A stretch of DNA of 64,000 bases from Planctomycetota bacterium (GTDB lineage Bacteria; Planctomycetota; UBA1135; JACQFD01), in contig JAEUHX010000018.1 of assembly GCA_016792805.1 (NCBI GenBank), positions 1 through 64,000 of the forward strand, written 5' to 3'. The notes beneath the pieces are model-generated. The model was given only the letters and a program-made list of their open reading frames with translations, was not told where the DNA came from and made no database searches. The position numbers were made by a program, and so were the translations under genes. Positions 15,852 through 25,051 of the stretch are shown here, in pieces (positions within the stretch are counted from its first letter, which is position 1; each line of letters opens with the position of its first letter).

Positions 15852-17176
15852 TTCTTTCCGTTGTGTGCACTTCGCTCGCCGGCGGCGAGGCGCGCGCGGA
15901 ACAAAGTGAGCTCGCCGGGGTGCGCCGCGCGCCAGCGTCCCGTCTCCTGGCGCGCGCGGATCGCCTCGCCCGTGAAACGAACCGACGAGACATGCTTTCC
16001 CTCGGGATTGAAAAAGTGAACTCGGGAATTCTTGGCGAGCACGACCACAGTTCCCGTCTTCACGTCGACGAGGAAATCGGAGTCGCTTGCGGCGCGCGCG
16101 TCGGGGAATGCCTGCGCCGTCGGACGCACTCCGATCTCGGCGCGCTCGACGGCGTGGCGCGTGCGCCGGCCGCGCACGTGGTATCTGTGAGCGAAGTCGC
16201 GGGCGAGGTCGTTGGCGAGCGCAGAAGTAAGGGCGCGCACCGACGGGTCCGGCGCCTCCGAAGCGCGCCCGGCCCCGCGTACGCGCTTTCGCAGCGCGGA
16301 GCGGCATGTGGCCAGGATCTCCGCGAGGTCGGGATCGTCGGCGGCAGCGGCGGCGCCGAGGAGCCTTGGATCGGAGATCGGGTGCAGAACGAGACGCCAA
16401 TGATTCGGCCGGCGCACGGCGAGGAATTGTACGGTGAGCGCCGCCTGCTCCTCGCGCCCCTCGGCGCCGGCCACGCTGAACGGCCCAGCCACTACTTCTG
16501 TGAGAATCTCGACGGGCGGACGCTCGCCGCCGAAGGCCTCAATGCGGTTGCGCGTCAGGCTCGGGCCGTCGAGCACGAATGCCACAATTCCACCCGCCCG
16601 CTCGGCGACCGCCTGCGCGCGCTCGTCGCGCCGGTCGAGCAGCAGCGACACGAAGTCGGTCCAGATCGGCCGCCCCGTCGGCTCGTAGCCGCTCAGCACC
16701 TCGCGCGGATCCGCGGGGCGCGAGTGAGTGCACAAAAACGAATCGCACCGGAAGCAATAGGCGTGATTGGCGACGACGGCGTCTTCCTCGCTCTGCGCCT
16801 CGTCGAGCCGCGCGGAGAGCTCATGGAGAAAGCTCTCAGCGAGCGCTTCGGGGCGCGCCGCTTTCCCAATCCGTACGCGCAGCTCGACGGCGTCGAGCTT
16901 TCCCTCGAGCCCACGAGCCCGGGCCATGGCGATCGCGCTGCGCTGAAGCGTCGCAAGCGCTTGGCGAACGGCGTCGGCGAGCGGCACGCGTGGCTCGGGC
17001 GGCTGCGTGGGGCGCTGCGGCGCGCGTGCGGCGTCGGGCGCCGGCGGCCGCTCGCCCTTCCCGCGGCGGCGCTTGCGCGGGCGCCGCTCCCCGGCCGGCG
17101 CCTGGGGCGGAGCCGGCTCGCCCGCGACAGCCTTCGGAGGCTGCGGGGGCTTCGAAGCGTCGAGGTGGTCGTCCAT
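15848..17176 (-). CDS. Uncharacterised Arg/Pro-rich protein with a cysteine/histidine cluster
   Basis: 442 residues from ATG 17176 (MDDHLDASKPPQPP). The first 100 residues are disordered and rich in Pro, Ala and Arg, with a basic patch (RRPRKRRRGKGERPP) that could bind nucleic acid. The middle has a possible metal site, HAYCFRCDSFLCTHS, followed by a mixed alpha/beta domain. No family was recognised. It ends in an ATGA overlap with the phosphodiesterase gene and starts divergently, 12 bases from the ATG chosen for the glycosyltransferase. The long open frame upstream of 17176 is antisense to the glycosyltransferase and was rejected. Confidence 0.75.
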   Translation of the reverse strand: MDDHLDASKPPQPPKAVAGEPAPPQAPAGERRPRKRRRGKGERPPAPDAARAPQRPTQPPEPRVPLADAVRQALATLQRSAIAMARARGLEGKLDAVELRVRIGKAARPEALAESFLHELSARLDEAQSEEDAVVANHAYCFRCDSFLCTHSRPADPREVLSGYEPTGRPIWTDFVSLLLDRRDERAQAVAERAGGIVAFVLDGPSLTRNRIEAFGGERPPVEILTEVVAGPFSVAGAEGREEQAALTVQFLAVRRPNHWRLVLHPISDPRLLGAAAAADDPDLAEILATCRSALRKRVRGAGRASEAPDPSVRALTSALANDLARDFAHRYHVRGRRTRHAVERAEIGVRPTAQAFPDARAASDSDFLVDVKTGTVVVLAKNSRVHFFNPEGKHVSSVRFTGEAIRARQETGRWRAAHPGELTLFRARLAAGERSAHNGKK

Positions 17177-17188
17177 GGCGCCGCGGCG

Positions 17189-18505
17189 ATGCCCGCTCGA
17201 TTGTATGCCTGCGCTCGTGTCGGCTCGCATCTCCTCAGGCGGTGCCGTAGTCTCGAGGCGCCCTTGGCCCCCGCAGAGACAGCCCCCAACTCGAAGCGCG
17301 CGCTCGGAGTGAGCGTTGTCGTGCCGGCCTACAACGAGGAGCGCGGTGTCGCCGAGGTCGTGCGTGAGCTGCGGGAGCTCGCCTCGCGTTCCAAGGAGCC
17401 GTTCGAAATTCTCGTCGTGGATGACGGCTCGACCGACGGGACGCCGCGCGAGCTCGCGTCCGTCGAGCGCGAGCCGGGCGCGCCGTTGCGCGTGCTGCGC
17501 AATGAGCCGAACCGCGGCTACGGCTATTCGCTGAAGCGCGGGATTCGTGAGGCGACCTACGACGTCGTGGTCATCACCGACGCCGATGGCACTTATCCGA
17601 ACGGACGCATTCCGGAGCTCGTGGAGCGCGTGCGCGCCGGTGCGGCGATGGCCGTGGGTGCGCGGTCGCTGGCGTCGGCGAGCGTGCCGCTCGTGCGAAA
17701 GCCAGCGAAATGGCTTTTGAATACTCTTGCTAATTTTCTCGCTGGGCGAAAGGTGCCGGACCTGAACTCGGGTCTGCGCGCCATGAAGCACAGCCTCGTG
17801 GCGAGGTTCGAGCCGATCCTGCCGGACGGTTTCTCGTTCACGACGACGATCACACTTGCCGCGCTGACGAACGCGTTCCGCGTCGATTTCCTGCCCATCG
17901 ACTATGCGAAGCGGCAGGGGACTTCCAAGATCCGACCGATCTACGACACGGCGAACTTCTTTAACCTCGTCGTCCGGACCGTTCTGTATTTTCGGCCGCT
18001 CAAGGTGTTCACGCCTTTAGCGGTGTTCGGATTTGTGGTAGCCGGCGCGATTGCGGTTCGGGACGCAATCGCCGCCTGGAGAGAGGCGACGAGCCTCTCG
18101 CTCGATCCAAACGATGGCCGGCGCATGGAGTTCTGGGATGCGCTCATCAAGAGCATTGGAATTGGGGATGTAGCATATCTCACATTCTTTACGTCCCTGC
18201 AGGTGTTGCTAACCGGCTACCTGGCCGACCTCGCCTGCGAGTGGCTCAGGCCCGAGCACTTCTCGGGGCGCCAAGGTGCGCGGGCACGTTTCTACCGCCA
18301 GCCGCTGTCGTTCTTCGCAACGCTTGCTGTTGTGGCAATGGTAGTAGCCATCTACTTCCACTACCGCGATTCATTCGTGTACTTCCGCCCGCTGCGGCCC
18401 AAGACCCTCGTGACCTACGGCGGCGCGCTGCAGGTTTTTTGTGCGGGCTTGCTGGCCGACGTGCTTGTGCGCCGCTCGAAGCTGCGGGACCACGAAGCGC
18501 GGTAG
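17189..18505 (+). CDS. Membrane-anchored family 2 glycosyltransferase
   Basis: Polyprenyl-phosphate sugar transferase-type GT2 enzyme. The GT-A domain begins at VSVVVPAYNEE, with VVDDGSTDGT for nucleotide binding and the metal site VVITDADGTYPN. A FSFTTTITLAAL segment and basic RQGTSKIRP stretch follow, as in DPM1/ArnC-like enzymes. The C-terminal 150 residues contain three or four hydrophobic helices. It probably loads a sugar onto undecaprenyl phosphate at the inner membrane, which could supply the TMTC-like enzyme at 626-2668 (inference). The start is uncertain: ATG 17189 gives 438 residues, while a TTG near 17264 follows GAGG and would remove about 25 unconserved residues. Confidence 0.85.
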   Translation: MPARLYACARVGSHLLRRCRSLEAPLAPAETAPNSKRALGVSVVVPAYNEERGVAEVVRELRELASRSKEPFEILVVDDGSTDGTPRELASVEREPGAPLRVLRNEPNRGYGYSLKRGIREATYDVVVITDADGTYPNGRIPELVERVRAGAAMAVGARSLASASVPLVRKPAKWLLNTLANFLAGRKVPDLNSGLRAMKHSLVARFEPILPDGFSFTTTITLAALTNAFRVDFLPIDYAKRQGTSKIRPIYDTANFFNLVVRTVLYFRPLKVFTPLAVFGFVVAGAIAVRDAIAAWREATSLSLDPNDGRRMEFWDALIKSIGIGDVAYLTFFTSLQVLLTGYLADLACEWLRPEHFSGRQGARARFYRQPLSFFATLAVVAMVVAIYFHYRDSFVYFRPLRPKTLVTYGGALQVFCAGLLADVLVRRSKLRDHEAR

Positions 18506-18660
18506 TCACGACGCGCGCGCCATCTGGATCCACAATACGTGGGATCGGCGCGTGCGCTTAATTTGCCACAGATCGTGGGGTTGGCGCGTGCGCCAACCGG
18601 TTTCGCGGGGCCTGCCCCGCGCCCCGCGCCCCACGACACCGATGAAGGCTTCGACCCACT

Positions 18661-18757
18661 CCATTACAAATGGGTGACGGCTTGGAATGGGGCGTGGGTC
18701 GGTCTTGGCGCGGCGAGTTCCGCAGATGCGAGGCCATGGCGCGCGCAGAATCCGACG
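18661..18757 (-). repeat. Dispersed repeat R2, inverted copy
   Basis: The reverse complement of this segment matches bases 1-90 of the window closely: GATTCTGCGCGC, then TCTGCGGAACTCGCCGCGCC, then AAGACCGACCCACGCCCCAT are shared. The 340-440 segment is a more diverged third copy. Confidence 0.75.
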
Positions 18758-18836
18758 GGCGCGAAGCGCCGGTCGATTTCTGCGCAGCCGATGGGCCGCC
18801 GAGCATCGGGAGGCCATGACAGGATTCCTCCGCAAA

Positions 18837-18955
18837 GCGAGCGCGAGGAGTCGGCGCCTAGCGCAAGGCGCGCGTCCGCAGGCGTAGCGAGAAGCTACGC
18901 CGAGGACGCGCAACGCCGCGCTGGGCGCCGAGGCCCGCGCGCAGCTCGGAGGGAT
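18837..18955 (+). repeat. Dispersed repeat R1, copy A
   Basis: About 120 bases. It matches the reverse complement of 48747-48872 at both ends (GCGAGCGCGAGGA at the outer end; CGAGGCCCGCGCGCAGCTCG at the inner end) and through several internal blocks (AGCGCAAG, GCAGGCGTAGC). A shorter relative is at 25798-25890. Confidence 0.75.
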
Positions 18956-19264
18956 CCTGGAATGGCCTCTTGGACTGTTCGCTGCCGCGCCAAGACTGAC
19001 CACGCCCATTCTTCCCAACTCACATATCGTCAGCCGCGCTCAGCTCGGCGAAACCCCGCAAGTCCCTCATGGACTGTCCGCTGCCGCGCCAAGACCGACC
19101 GCGCCCCCTTCGTCCTGCGACCTCAGTCACAGGTCTCCAAGTCGCCACGCCAAGCCGTGCCTTCCATGTCGAGCCTCCGGGCTTCCTGTAAGACACGTCA
19201 CCCCCGGGACAGTAGCTTCACACGCGAATCGGCACCCTCACCGCGCTTTCGCCGCAAACTCACG

Positions 19265-20905
19265 ATGTCCTCCGATCGCTTCCCGGCAGCATGGCTGCCC
19301 ATGAGCTCCTCGCCTCTCCCTCGCTGGGTCCACGGACTCGTGCCGCTCGGATTTGGGCTCGCGCTCACCACTCTCGGCGCGGCGCGCGCCTGGCTCCGCG
19401 AGCCGCTCGAGCCGACACCCACGCAGGCGACCGGCATCGTCTTCCAGGATCGCAATGGCAACCGCGTTCGCGACGCGGGTGAGGATGGGCTCGCCGGCGT
19501 GCGCGTGTCGAATCAGCTCGACATCGCTACCACCGACGCTCAAGGGCGATGGACGCTGCCGGTGCGTGGGGAAGAGACCACATTTTTCGTCCTGAAGCCG
19601 CGAGGCTGGCGATCCCCCGTCAACAGCCTTCAAATCCCACAATTTTTCTACACCCACAAACCGGCAGGTTCACCGAAGCAGAGATTCCCGGGCGTCGCGC
19701 CGACGGGACCGCTTCCCGCTTCCATCGATTTCCCACTCATCGAGAAGCCGGAGCCGGACAAGTTCCAAGCGCTCTTTTTCGGCGACACGCAGCCGCGCAA
19801 TGTCCAAGAAGTGGACTTCATGCGCCACGATATTCTTGAGGAGCTGGTCAGCACCGAGGCCCTCTTCGGCACGACGCTCGGAGACATCGTTTTCGACGAT
19901 CTCTCGGTCTTCGAGCCCCACAATCAGGCGATCGCGCTGCTCGGGATTCCGTGGCACAACGTGCTCGGGAACCACGACATGAATTACGATTCGCCCGACG
20001 ACCGCCACTCCGACGAGACCTTCGAGCGTCAATTCGGACCGAACTATTTCGCCTTCGACTACGGACAAGTGCACTTCCTTGCGCTCGATAATGTGCATTG
20101 GGTGGGAGCTTCGCGCGGCAAGGAGGGCGCCTACCACGGCGAGCTCGGCAGCGAGCAGCTCGAGTTCGTGAAGCGCGATCTCGAAGCGGTTCCTCCCGAC
20201 AAGCTCGTCGTAGCGCTCATGCACATCCCGCTCGCTGAACTGCGCGACCGCGAGGCCTTCTTCCGGCTGCTGGAGCCGCGCCCGCACGCGATCTCCGTCG
20301 CGGCCCACATGCACACCCAAACTCACTATTTCTACGGCGACAAGGAAGGCTGGCGCGGCGCGAAGCCGCACCACCATCTCGTGAACGTGACCGTGTGCGG
20401 CAGCTGGTGGGGCGGGCTCCCCGACGAGCGCGGCATCCCCCACGCGACCATGGCCGACGGAGCGCCGAACGGCTATTCGATTTTTACATTTGACGGCAAC
20501 CGCTACTCGATTGAGTTCAAGGCGGCTGGCCGCCCCGCGAGCTATCAAATGGAAATCGGCGCCCCCGAGCAGACCGGAGCCGACGACGGCGCGGAAGTGA
20601 CTGTCAACGTATTTGCCGGCTCCGAACGATCTGTGGTCGAGATGCGAGTCGGCGCCGGCGATTGGAAGCCGCTCGAGCGCGTCGCCCGCGCCGATCCGTC
20701 CTTCCTGCGTCTCAAGCAGCTGGAAGCGGCGATCAAGCCGCCGGTCCCGGGCGTCGCGCTGCCGAAGCCACAGATCTGCCCGCACCTTTGGGCGGGAAAG
20801 CTGCCCCCGAAGCTGCCGGAGGGCGACCAGTGGATCGAGGTGCGCACACGCGACGCCTTCGGACAAATCTACTCATCGCGCCGCGCCTTGCGCGTGCGCC
20901 GGTAG
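19265..20905 (+). CDS. Calcineurin-like metallophosphoesterase with N- and C-terminal beta domains
   Basis: 546 residues from ATG 19265; ATG 19301 is an alternative. One hydrophobic segment near the N-terminus (WVHGLVPLGFGLALTTLG) suggests export or anchoring. Residues about 50-110 look like the SdrD-B-like MetallophosN domain (FQDRNGNRVRDAGEDGLAGV). The catalytic core has the two-metal motifs FFGDTQP, LGDIVFDD, VLGNHDMNY, ALMHIPL and AAHMHTQTHY. A C-terminal beta domain follows (VTVNVFAGSERSVVEMRVG). Likely a periplasmic phosphoesterase with an unknown substrate. The reading frame upstream passes through repeats and was not used. Its stop is 6 bases from the convergent small secreted protein. 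Confidence 0.88.
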   Translation: MSSDRFPAAWLPMSSSPLPRWVHGLVPLGFGLALTTLGAARAWLREPLEPTPTQATGIVFQDRNGNRVRDAGEDGLAGVRVSNQLDIATTDAQGRWTLPVRGEETTFFVLKPRGWRSPVNSLQIPQFFYTHKPAGSPKQRFPGVAPTGPLPASIDFPLIEKPEPDKFQALFFGDTQPRNVQEVDFMRHDILEELVSTEALFGTTLGDIVFDDLSVFEPHNQAIALLGIPWHNVLGNHDMNYDSPDDRHSDETFERQFGPNYFAFDYGQVHFLALDNVHWVGASRGKEGAYHGELGSEQLEFVKRDLEAVPPDKLVVALMHIPLAELRDREAFFRLLEPRPHAISVAAHMHTQTHYFYGDKEGWRGAKPHHHLVNVTVCGSWWGGLPDERGIPHATMADGAPNGYSIFTFDGNRYSIEFKAAGRPASYQMEIGAPEQTGADDGAEVTVNVFAGSERSVVEMRVGAGDWKPLERVARADPSFLRLKQLEAAIKPPVPGVALPKPQICPHLWAGKLPPKLPEGDQWIEVRTRDAFGQIYSSRRALRVRR

Positions 20906-20911
20906 AAACAT

Positions 20912-21361
20912 CTATTTCTTGGGGCGCTTGCCCGTCATCGTAAAGTCAACGATGCCGTACTCATCCATCGACGACCCGCGGCCGCTCATCGATGTGCCGA
21001 GACCCGTCTTCGCGTTGACTGTCACTTTTCCGCTGAGAAATGACTGGGGATCCCCCATGTTCTGAACGAGGAAGAAGCGGTTTCCATAGCGCACGCCTTG
21101 GAATGTCCCGACCCCCTGCACGTCGGCGATAATCTTCGAGCTGAAGCTCGAGCTCGGGTCGGAGATGAGAAGCGTAAAGACGTTCTTGTCCTTGAGCGGC
21201 TTCGAGCTGGTCGACGGATATTCTGTCAACAGATTCGTCCCCAGCCACTCGCCGTGGAGCGGCCCGGTCACGGGGGCCGACGACGCGGGCGCAGGAATCG
21301 GGCTGACGAGAAACGCAACAAACAATGTCGCCGGAAGGAGCAGGTGGTTGCGGAGCAGCAT
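20912..21361 (-). CDS. Small secreted protein of unknown function
   Basis: 149 residues from ATG 21361. The start is well supported: AGGAGG lies 5 bases upstream, one of the best ribosome-binding sites in the window. The signal peptide is MLLRNHLLLPATLFVAFLVSP with an Ala/Ser/Pro cleavage region. The mature part is a single beta-rich domain (GEWLGTNLLTEYPSTSSK, GTFQGVRYGNRFFLVQ, SGKVTVNAKTG). No family or catalytic motif was recognised. Confidence 0.75.
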   Translation of the reverse strand: MLLRNHLLLPATLFVAFLVSPIPAPASSAPVTGPLHGEWLGTNLLTEYPSTSSKPLKDKNVFTLLISDPSSSFSSKIIADVQGVGTFQGVRYGNRFFLVQNMGDPQSFLSGKVTVNAKTGLGTSMSGRGSSMDEYGIVDFTMTGKRPKK

Positions 21362-21469
21362 AGGAACCTCCTGAGTCTGCCCAACCCCGATCAACCGCCG
21401 TGCCCGCGCGAAGAGTCCTCCGTGCAGCCCTTGCGAAAGCTCAACGAAGCATGTCCCGCTTGCTGAGAG

Positions 21470-22474
21470 TCACTTCTCTTCAGTCGCGGCATCCGGAGCG
21501 CCGCTCGCCAGCGCGCTCGCGCGGCGCTCCGCGATCAGGGCCAGAAGGCCGCGGAGGGGAGCTTCCCAGGGCGTGCCTTTGGCTTTCTCCAATGCGGCCT
21601 GTCCCGACTGCTCCGCCAACGCGAGATCGGCACCGGGGGCGCGGAGCGACTTCTGAAGCGCCTTCGCTCGCGCATGATGCTCCCCCGCCTGCTTCAGCGC
21701 CGCGGCGTCGAGGACGCGCGCGCTCTCGAGAGTCAGCTCCGCCGATTCTTTTTGTACGTTCTTGGATCCACCCAAATCGGTTGAGCGCGTCCATGCCATG
21801 CGCAGCGATCTCACCATTTCGGCCTGCGAATCCAATAGATAGTCGGCACTGTAATGATCGAGCTGCACGGGGATCGGCAGCTCCCCTTGGGCTCCGGCAT
21901 GCTGGGTACGGGCCGCGATCTCGATCCCGTCCTGGACGGCTCGAGCCGTCCATCGAACCGGTGTCTTGAACCTCAGGCCGCCGGGCAGTGTGAGGGAGGG
22001 CGACTCCGAAGTGCCCGTGGCGCTCGTGGGCGCCCCGCCGAAGGGCAGCGGAAGGATGCCGAGTGCCGTCTCCTCCAGGACATTCCCGAGCGACAGGAAC
22101 GGCTTCTCGATTGCGTGCCGCGCCTCATCAGGCGACGGGTCGTAGCGCGCGGTGACAATGGCGTCGATGGCGCGCTGACCCACGGTTTCGCTGCCGCGCG
22201 TGGCGTCGACCGGCGGAATCGACGGCAGCAGGCACCACTCGGCCGTGCCGTCGGCATGGCGCGCCGTGACGATCCCCCGCAGCGTCCAGGGCGACTCGCA
22301 CCGAATCGAGCCGCCGTCGGCCTGCGTGTCGAGAGCGAGCTTTCCCTTGTAGACGAGCTCGAGCCCGGGCTCGAGTCGGAGCTTCTTGCCCGCGTCATCC
22401 CCCATGAGGGCGAGGGTCCAGACGAGGCTCGGACAGCTCAGCAGCGCGAGGCCGAGCGGAGTGCGGTGAACCAT
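21470..22474 (-). CDS. Exported protein of unknown function, LEPG family (member 1)
   Basis: 334 residues from ATG 22474; the N-terminus (MVHRTPLGLALLSCPSLVWTLAL) is a signal peptide or membrane anchor. The mature protein begins LRLEPGLELVYKGKLAL and has a central VLEETALGILPLPFGGAP and a helical Ala/Leu-rich tail. The same landmarks (LEPGAVLSYQG, VLPLPFGKAP, helical tail) occur in the 27153-28163 protein, so the two are distant paralogues. No known domain was recognised. It is divergent from the gene at 22683. Confidence 0.75.
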   Translation of the reverse strand: MVHRTPLGLALLSCPSLVWTLALMGDDAGKKLRLEPGLELVYKGKLALDTQADGGSIRCESPWTLRGIVTARHADGTAEWCLLPSIPPVDATRGSETVGQRAIDAIVTARYDPSPDEARHAIEKPFLSLGNVLEETALGILPLPFGGAPTSATGTSESPSLTLPGGLRFKTPVRWTARAVQDGIEIAARTQHAGAQGELPIPVQLDHYSADYLLDSQAEMVRSLRMAWTRSTDLGGSKNVQKESAELTLESARVLDAAALKQAGEHHARAKALQKSLRAPGADLALAEQSGQAALEKAKGTPWEAPLRGLLALIAERRASALASGAPDAATEEK

Positions 22475-22682
22475 GGGGCCAAAGGCTAGCCCGAGACCGA
22501 AGGACCACCAGGGCAGTGGCGCAGCGCGGCTGCGCACCGCCCGCTGGACGGCTTCCGGCGCGCTCGTGAACATGGCGAGCCGGGTGGCGCACCGACGGCC
22601 CCTCGACGCACTCGACCCCGTCCTCACGTTCCATCAATCTGCACGAAATGGACCCATCGCTGCGGCGCCGCCGGGAGTGGCA

Positions 22683-24485
22683 ATGAACGCTTGGTCGCGC
22701 GTGATGGAACAGCCCGCCTCGCTGGCGGCGCGGTATGCACTCCTCGAGCAGTGGAAGGCCGACGCAAACCCGCAGGCGGAGCTGCTGGAAGCCCAGCTCG
22801 CCTACCGACTCATTCCACCCTCAGCGCGGAGTTCGGCCGCTGCGTGGGAATTGAAGCGCACCATCAATCGGCTCATCAAAGCCCACGGTGTTGAGTGGGC
22901 AGGTCGGGTCGCCGAGCTCGTGACCCGCTATGAGTTCTGCCGTGGCCTCGTGGCGGAAGTCGATCTGCCGGGAGAGAGATTCTTCGAGCTTCTGCCGGAA
23001 TTATTGACTCTTGCGCCCATTCAACATGTCGACCTGAAGAGCCCATACGGACCCATCGAGGAAATCCTCGCCTCGCCGATGCTTGCGAAGCTGTCGTCGC
23101 TGCATCTCGACGGCGCACAATCCGCATGCGGTGATCGTGGCGCCATTGCACTCGCAAGGAATCCGAACGCAACTCATCTCGTCGAAGTCAGCATGTGGGA
23201 TTGTGACATTACGAGAGCTGGTGTCGAAGCGCTCGGAGCCTCGGCGTACCTTCGGTTCGCCAAGCATGTCGGACTCGAACGCAATCCCTGCAATCCCACT
23301 CCGCGCGTGATCGACGATGGAGACGGGAATTGGCACGCATTTCGGCCGCCGCTCGCCGAGGAGCTCGAGGAGAAATATGGACTTCGCCCGTGGCTCGCCA
23401 TGCCTCAGGGCTACCCCCCGACGTGGCCGCCCCATCGCGATGAGCTGGCGCTCATCCACGACCACGTCTTCGACCATCAGCTTCTCGCGCTCGAGACGCT
23501 CGCTCTCGAGGTCGACCGGCTGGCTTCGGGAGACGAAGCCGAGCAGGTTGCTGCACTGGCGAAACGAGCGCGCCTCTTGAACGAGCTCAACACAGCCGGG
23601 CTGCTCACGGGCCAGCCTGATGTGAGCCGCCGGGTGGGTGGCCACAAGACCCTGCGCTCCTATCACGACGCATGTCTACAGATGTCGAGCTACCATTGCT
23701 CCGCGGCGCGTGCTCGTCTTGTCGGCAGCGACGCTCCACAAAAACCAACCGACGGGCACGTGTCGCTCGATTGGTTTCGCATTCCCTCGAGCTATCAGCC
23801 GGCGGGTGTCGCGGCCCACGAATGGCTCGCGTTGTGCGAGCGCAACTTAATCGATCCGATGCCCGAATCGAACGGAGTTCGATTCGTACGCTTGGAGGGC
23901 CAGATCTGCATGCTGTTCTATCGAGTCGAAGGCGCGTCTGGGCCCAAGCTTTGGCGGGCGAAGCTGGATCAGGACGGAGAAGTAGCGCCCAACAAGGAGC
24001 TCACAGCTCGGGCTCAGCAGTTCGCGAAGGACGTGCTGGAGGAGATGGACATGCCGAAGAGCCTCGAACGTGAAAAGTATGAAACTCAGAAAGAGCGCGA
24101 GGATCGGGCGAGCCTCGAGAGATTGTATGTTGCGACAGGTCAGTATGAGCCTGCGCAGATGTTCGCCAAGCTCATCGAGTGGATGATCGAAGCGATCGAG
24201 CAGCGGAATCCGCCCGATGGCCCCTTCGAGCCTATTGAGTTTGCGCTTCAATACAAAAGACGCAAAGGGGCGCTGCGTTTTGCGCCGGTGCCGGGAAAGC
24301 CTGCCCGCCGCTACGTGGAGCTCTCCATCAAGACCGAGTCGGAGCTCTCCACGTCCTCGGCAATGTTTTACACGGGCACGAATGCAGAAATCGCACAGTA
24401 CCTGCGCCGACCAACGCTTGCTGCCGAACTCATCGAAATGGCAGACGATGGCATCGTGTCGCTCGCAAGAAATGAGTTGGCCTGA
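22683..24485 (+). CDS. Protein with Gemmata-type companion domain and leucine-rich repeat segment
   Basis: 600 residues from ATG 22683, with GGGAG 5 bases upstream. The first 50 residues (PASLAARYALLEQWKADANPQ then AELLEAQLAYRL) resemble the TIGR02996 repeat-companion domain, in which a helix pair precedes leucine-rich repeats. Residues about 110-200 contain LRR-like stretches (LAKLSSLHLDGAQ, LVEVSMWDCDITRAGVEAL). The remaining 400 residues are soluble, with no recognised domain and a charged coiled region (SLEREKYETQKEREDRASLE). Function unknown; protein binding is likely from the LRR part. The frame upstream of 22683 is antisense to the neighbouring gene's start and was not used. Confidence 0.75.
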   Translation: MNAWSRVMEQPASLAARYALLEQWKADANPQAELLEAQLAYRLIPPSARSSAAAWELKRTINRLIKAHGVEWAGRVAELVTRYEFCRGLVAEVDLPGERFFELLPELLTLAPIQHVDLKSPYGPIEEILASPMLAKLSSLHLDGAQSACGDRGAIALARNPNATHLVEVSMWDCDITRAGVEALGASAYLRFAKHVGLERNPCNPTPRVIDDGDGNWHAFRPPLAEELEEKYGLRPWLAMPQGYPPTWPPHRDELALIHDHVFDHQLLALETLALEVDRLASGDEAEQVAALAKRARLLNELNTAGLLTGQPDVSRRVGGHKTLRSYHDACLQMSSYHCSAARARLVGSDAPQKPTDGHVSLDWFRIPSSYQPAGVAAHEWLALCERNLIDPMPESNGVRFVRLEGQICMLFYRVEGASGPKLWRAKLDQDGEVAPNKELTARAQQFAKDVLEEMDMPKSLEREKYETQKEREDRASLERLYVATGQYEPAQMFAKLIEWMIEAIEQRNPPDGPFEPIEFALQYKRRKGALRFAPVPGKPARRYVELSIKTESELSTSSAMFYTGTNAEIAQYLRRPTLAAELIEMADDGIVSLARNELA

Positions 24486-24560
24486 CAGAAGCCAACAGTT
24501 CTTCAAAGCGCGGTGGCCGATGGAGCGCTAATGAGAACCGGCTTGGCCAGCCTACAGACC

Positions 24561-25001
24561 TTACTCTTCCCCTCCGCTGACGATCAAGAGTAAGCCGATT
24601 GGGAGCATGAGAATTCCGGCTGCTAGTAACACATAAAACCAGAGCTTCGGAGTGGCGATTAGATAGGAGCGAGACGGATCGGCGGGGTCGTAATAGACCG
24701 TCGCCCACTCGGGAATCTCGGAGTCGATGAGCCGCCGCATGTCCGCTTCGTCGCCGTCGGCGCCCTGCATCATGAATACCTGGTCGTTTTTATAGGTTTG
24801 ATTGTTGATGACATATTCGTAGGTCACGCGCGGCTCGCGTCGCCAAGCGCGGCGTCCGGACTCGAGGCGGCGGTCGACGACTTTGCCCAGGACGGAAGGC
24901 CAGCCGCTTTTCGTACGAATCTCCGAGGTCGTGGTCCATGCCGCGACGATCGATGCGACTCCAAGCAGCAGGACGAGAGCGCCGTAGATTCGTCTCTTCA
25001 T
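24561..25001 (-). CDS. DUF3592-like membrane protein
   Basis: 146 residues from ATG 25001. TM1 (YGALVLLLGVASIVAAW) and TM2 (LWFYVLLAAGILMLPIGLLL) flank a beta domain with VTYEYVINNQTYKN and TVYYDPADPSRSYL. This is the layout of DUF3592 proteins, in which YxxxPxxP precedes the second TM. Function unknown. It lies 50 bases behind the 25052-25648 membrane protein on the same strand, probably co-transcribed. Confidence 0.8.
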   Translation of the reverse strand: MKRRIYGALVLLLGVASIVAAWTTTSEIRTKSGWPSVLGKVVDRRLESGRRAWRREPRVTYEYVINNQTYKNDQVFMMQGADGDEADMRRLIDSEIPEWATVYYDPADPSRSYLIATPKLWFYVLLAAGILMLPIGLLLIVSGGEE

Positions 25002-25051
25002 GGGAGAATCTGTGCGAGAGACGCGGGAGCCCCAAGGAGCTTCGCGGAAGT

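Larger units (their letters stand above)
18506..19264. repeat. Intergenic island of mixed dispersed repeats
   Basis: No gene is supported. The island contains two hairpins with 2-base loops (18579-18598 and 18605-18620), an inverted copy of the start-of-window repeat (18661-18757), an R1 copy (18837-18955) and two short direct copies (about 18971-19015 and 19070-19115) that share TGGACTGT and CGCTGCCGCGCCAAGAC. The open frame of the following phosphoesterase runs back through the whole island, which would give a nonsense N-terminus. The promoter of that gene must be in or near 19130-19264. Confidence 0.7.

Noticed and set aside
15863..17188. Upstream extension of the glycosyltransferase frame
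   Set aside because: Antisense to the 15848-17176 gene and without protein-like composition; the GT2 domain only begins near 17308.
18539..19264. N-terminal extension of the metallophosphoesterase frame
   Set aside because: It translates dispersed repeats; the same repeats are non-coding elsewhere.
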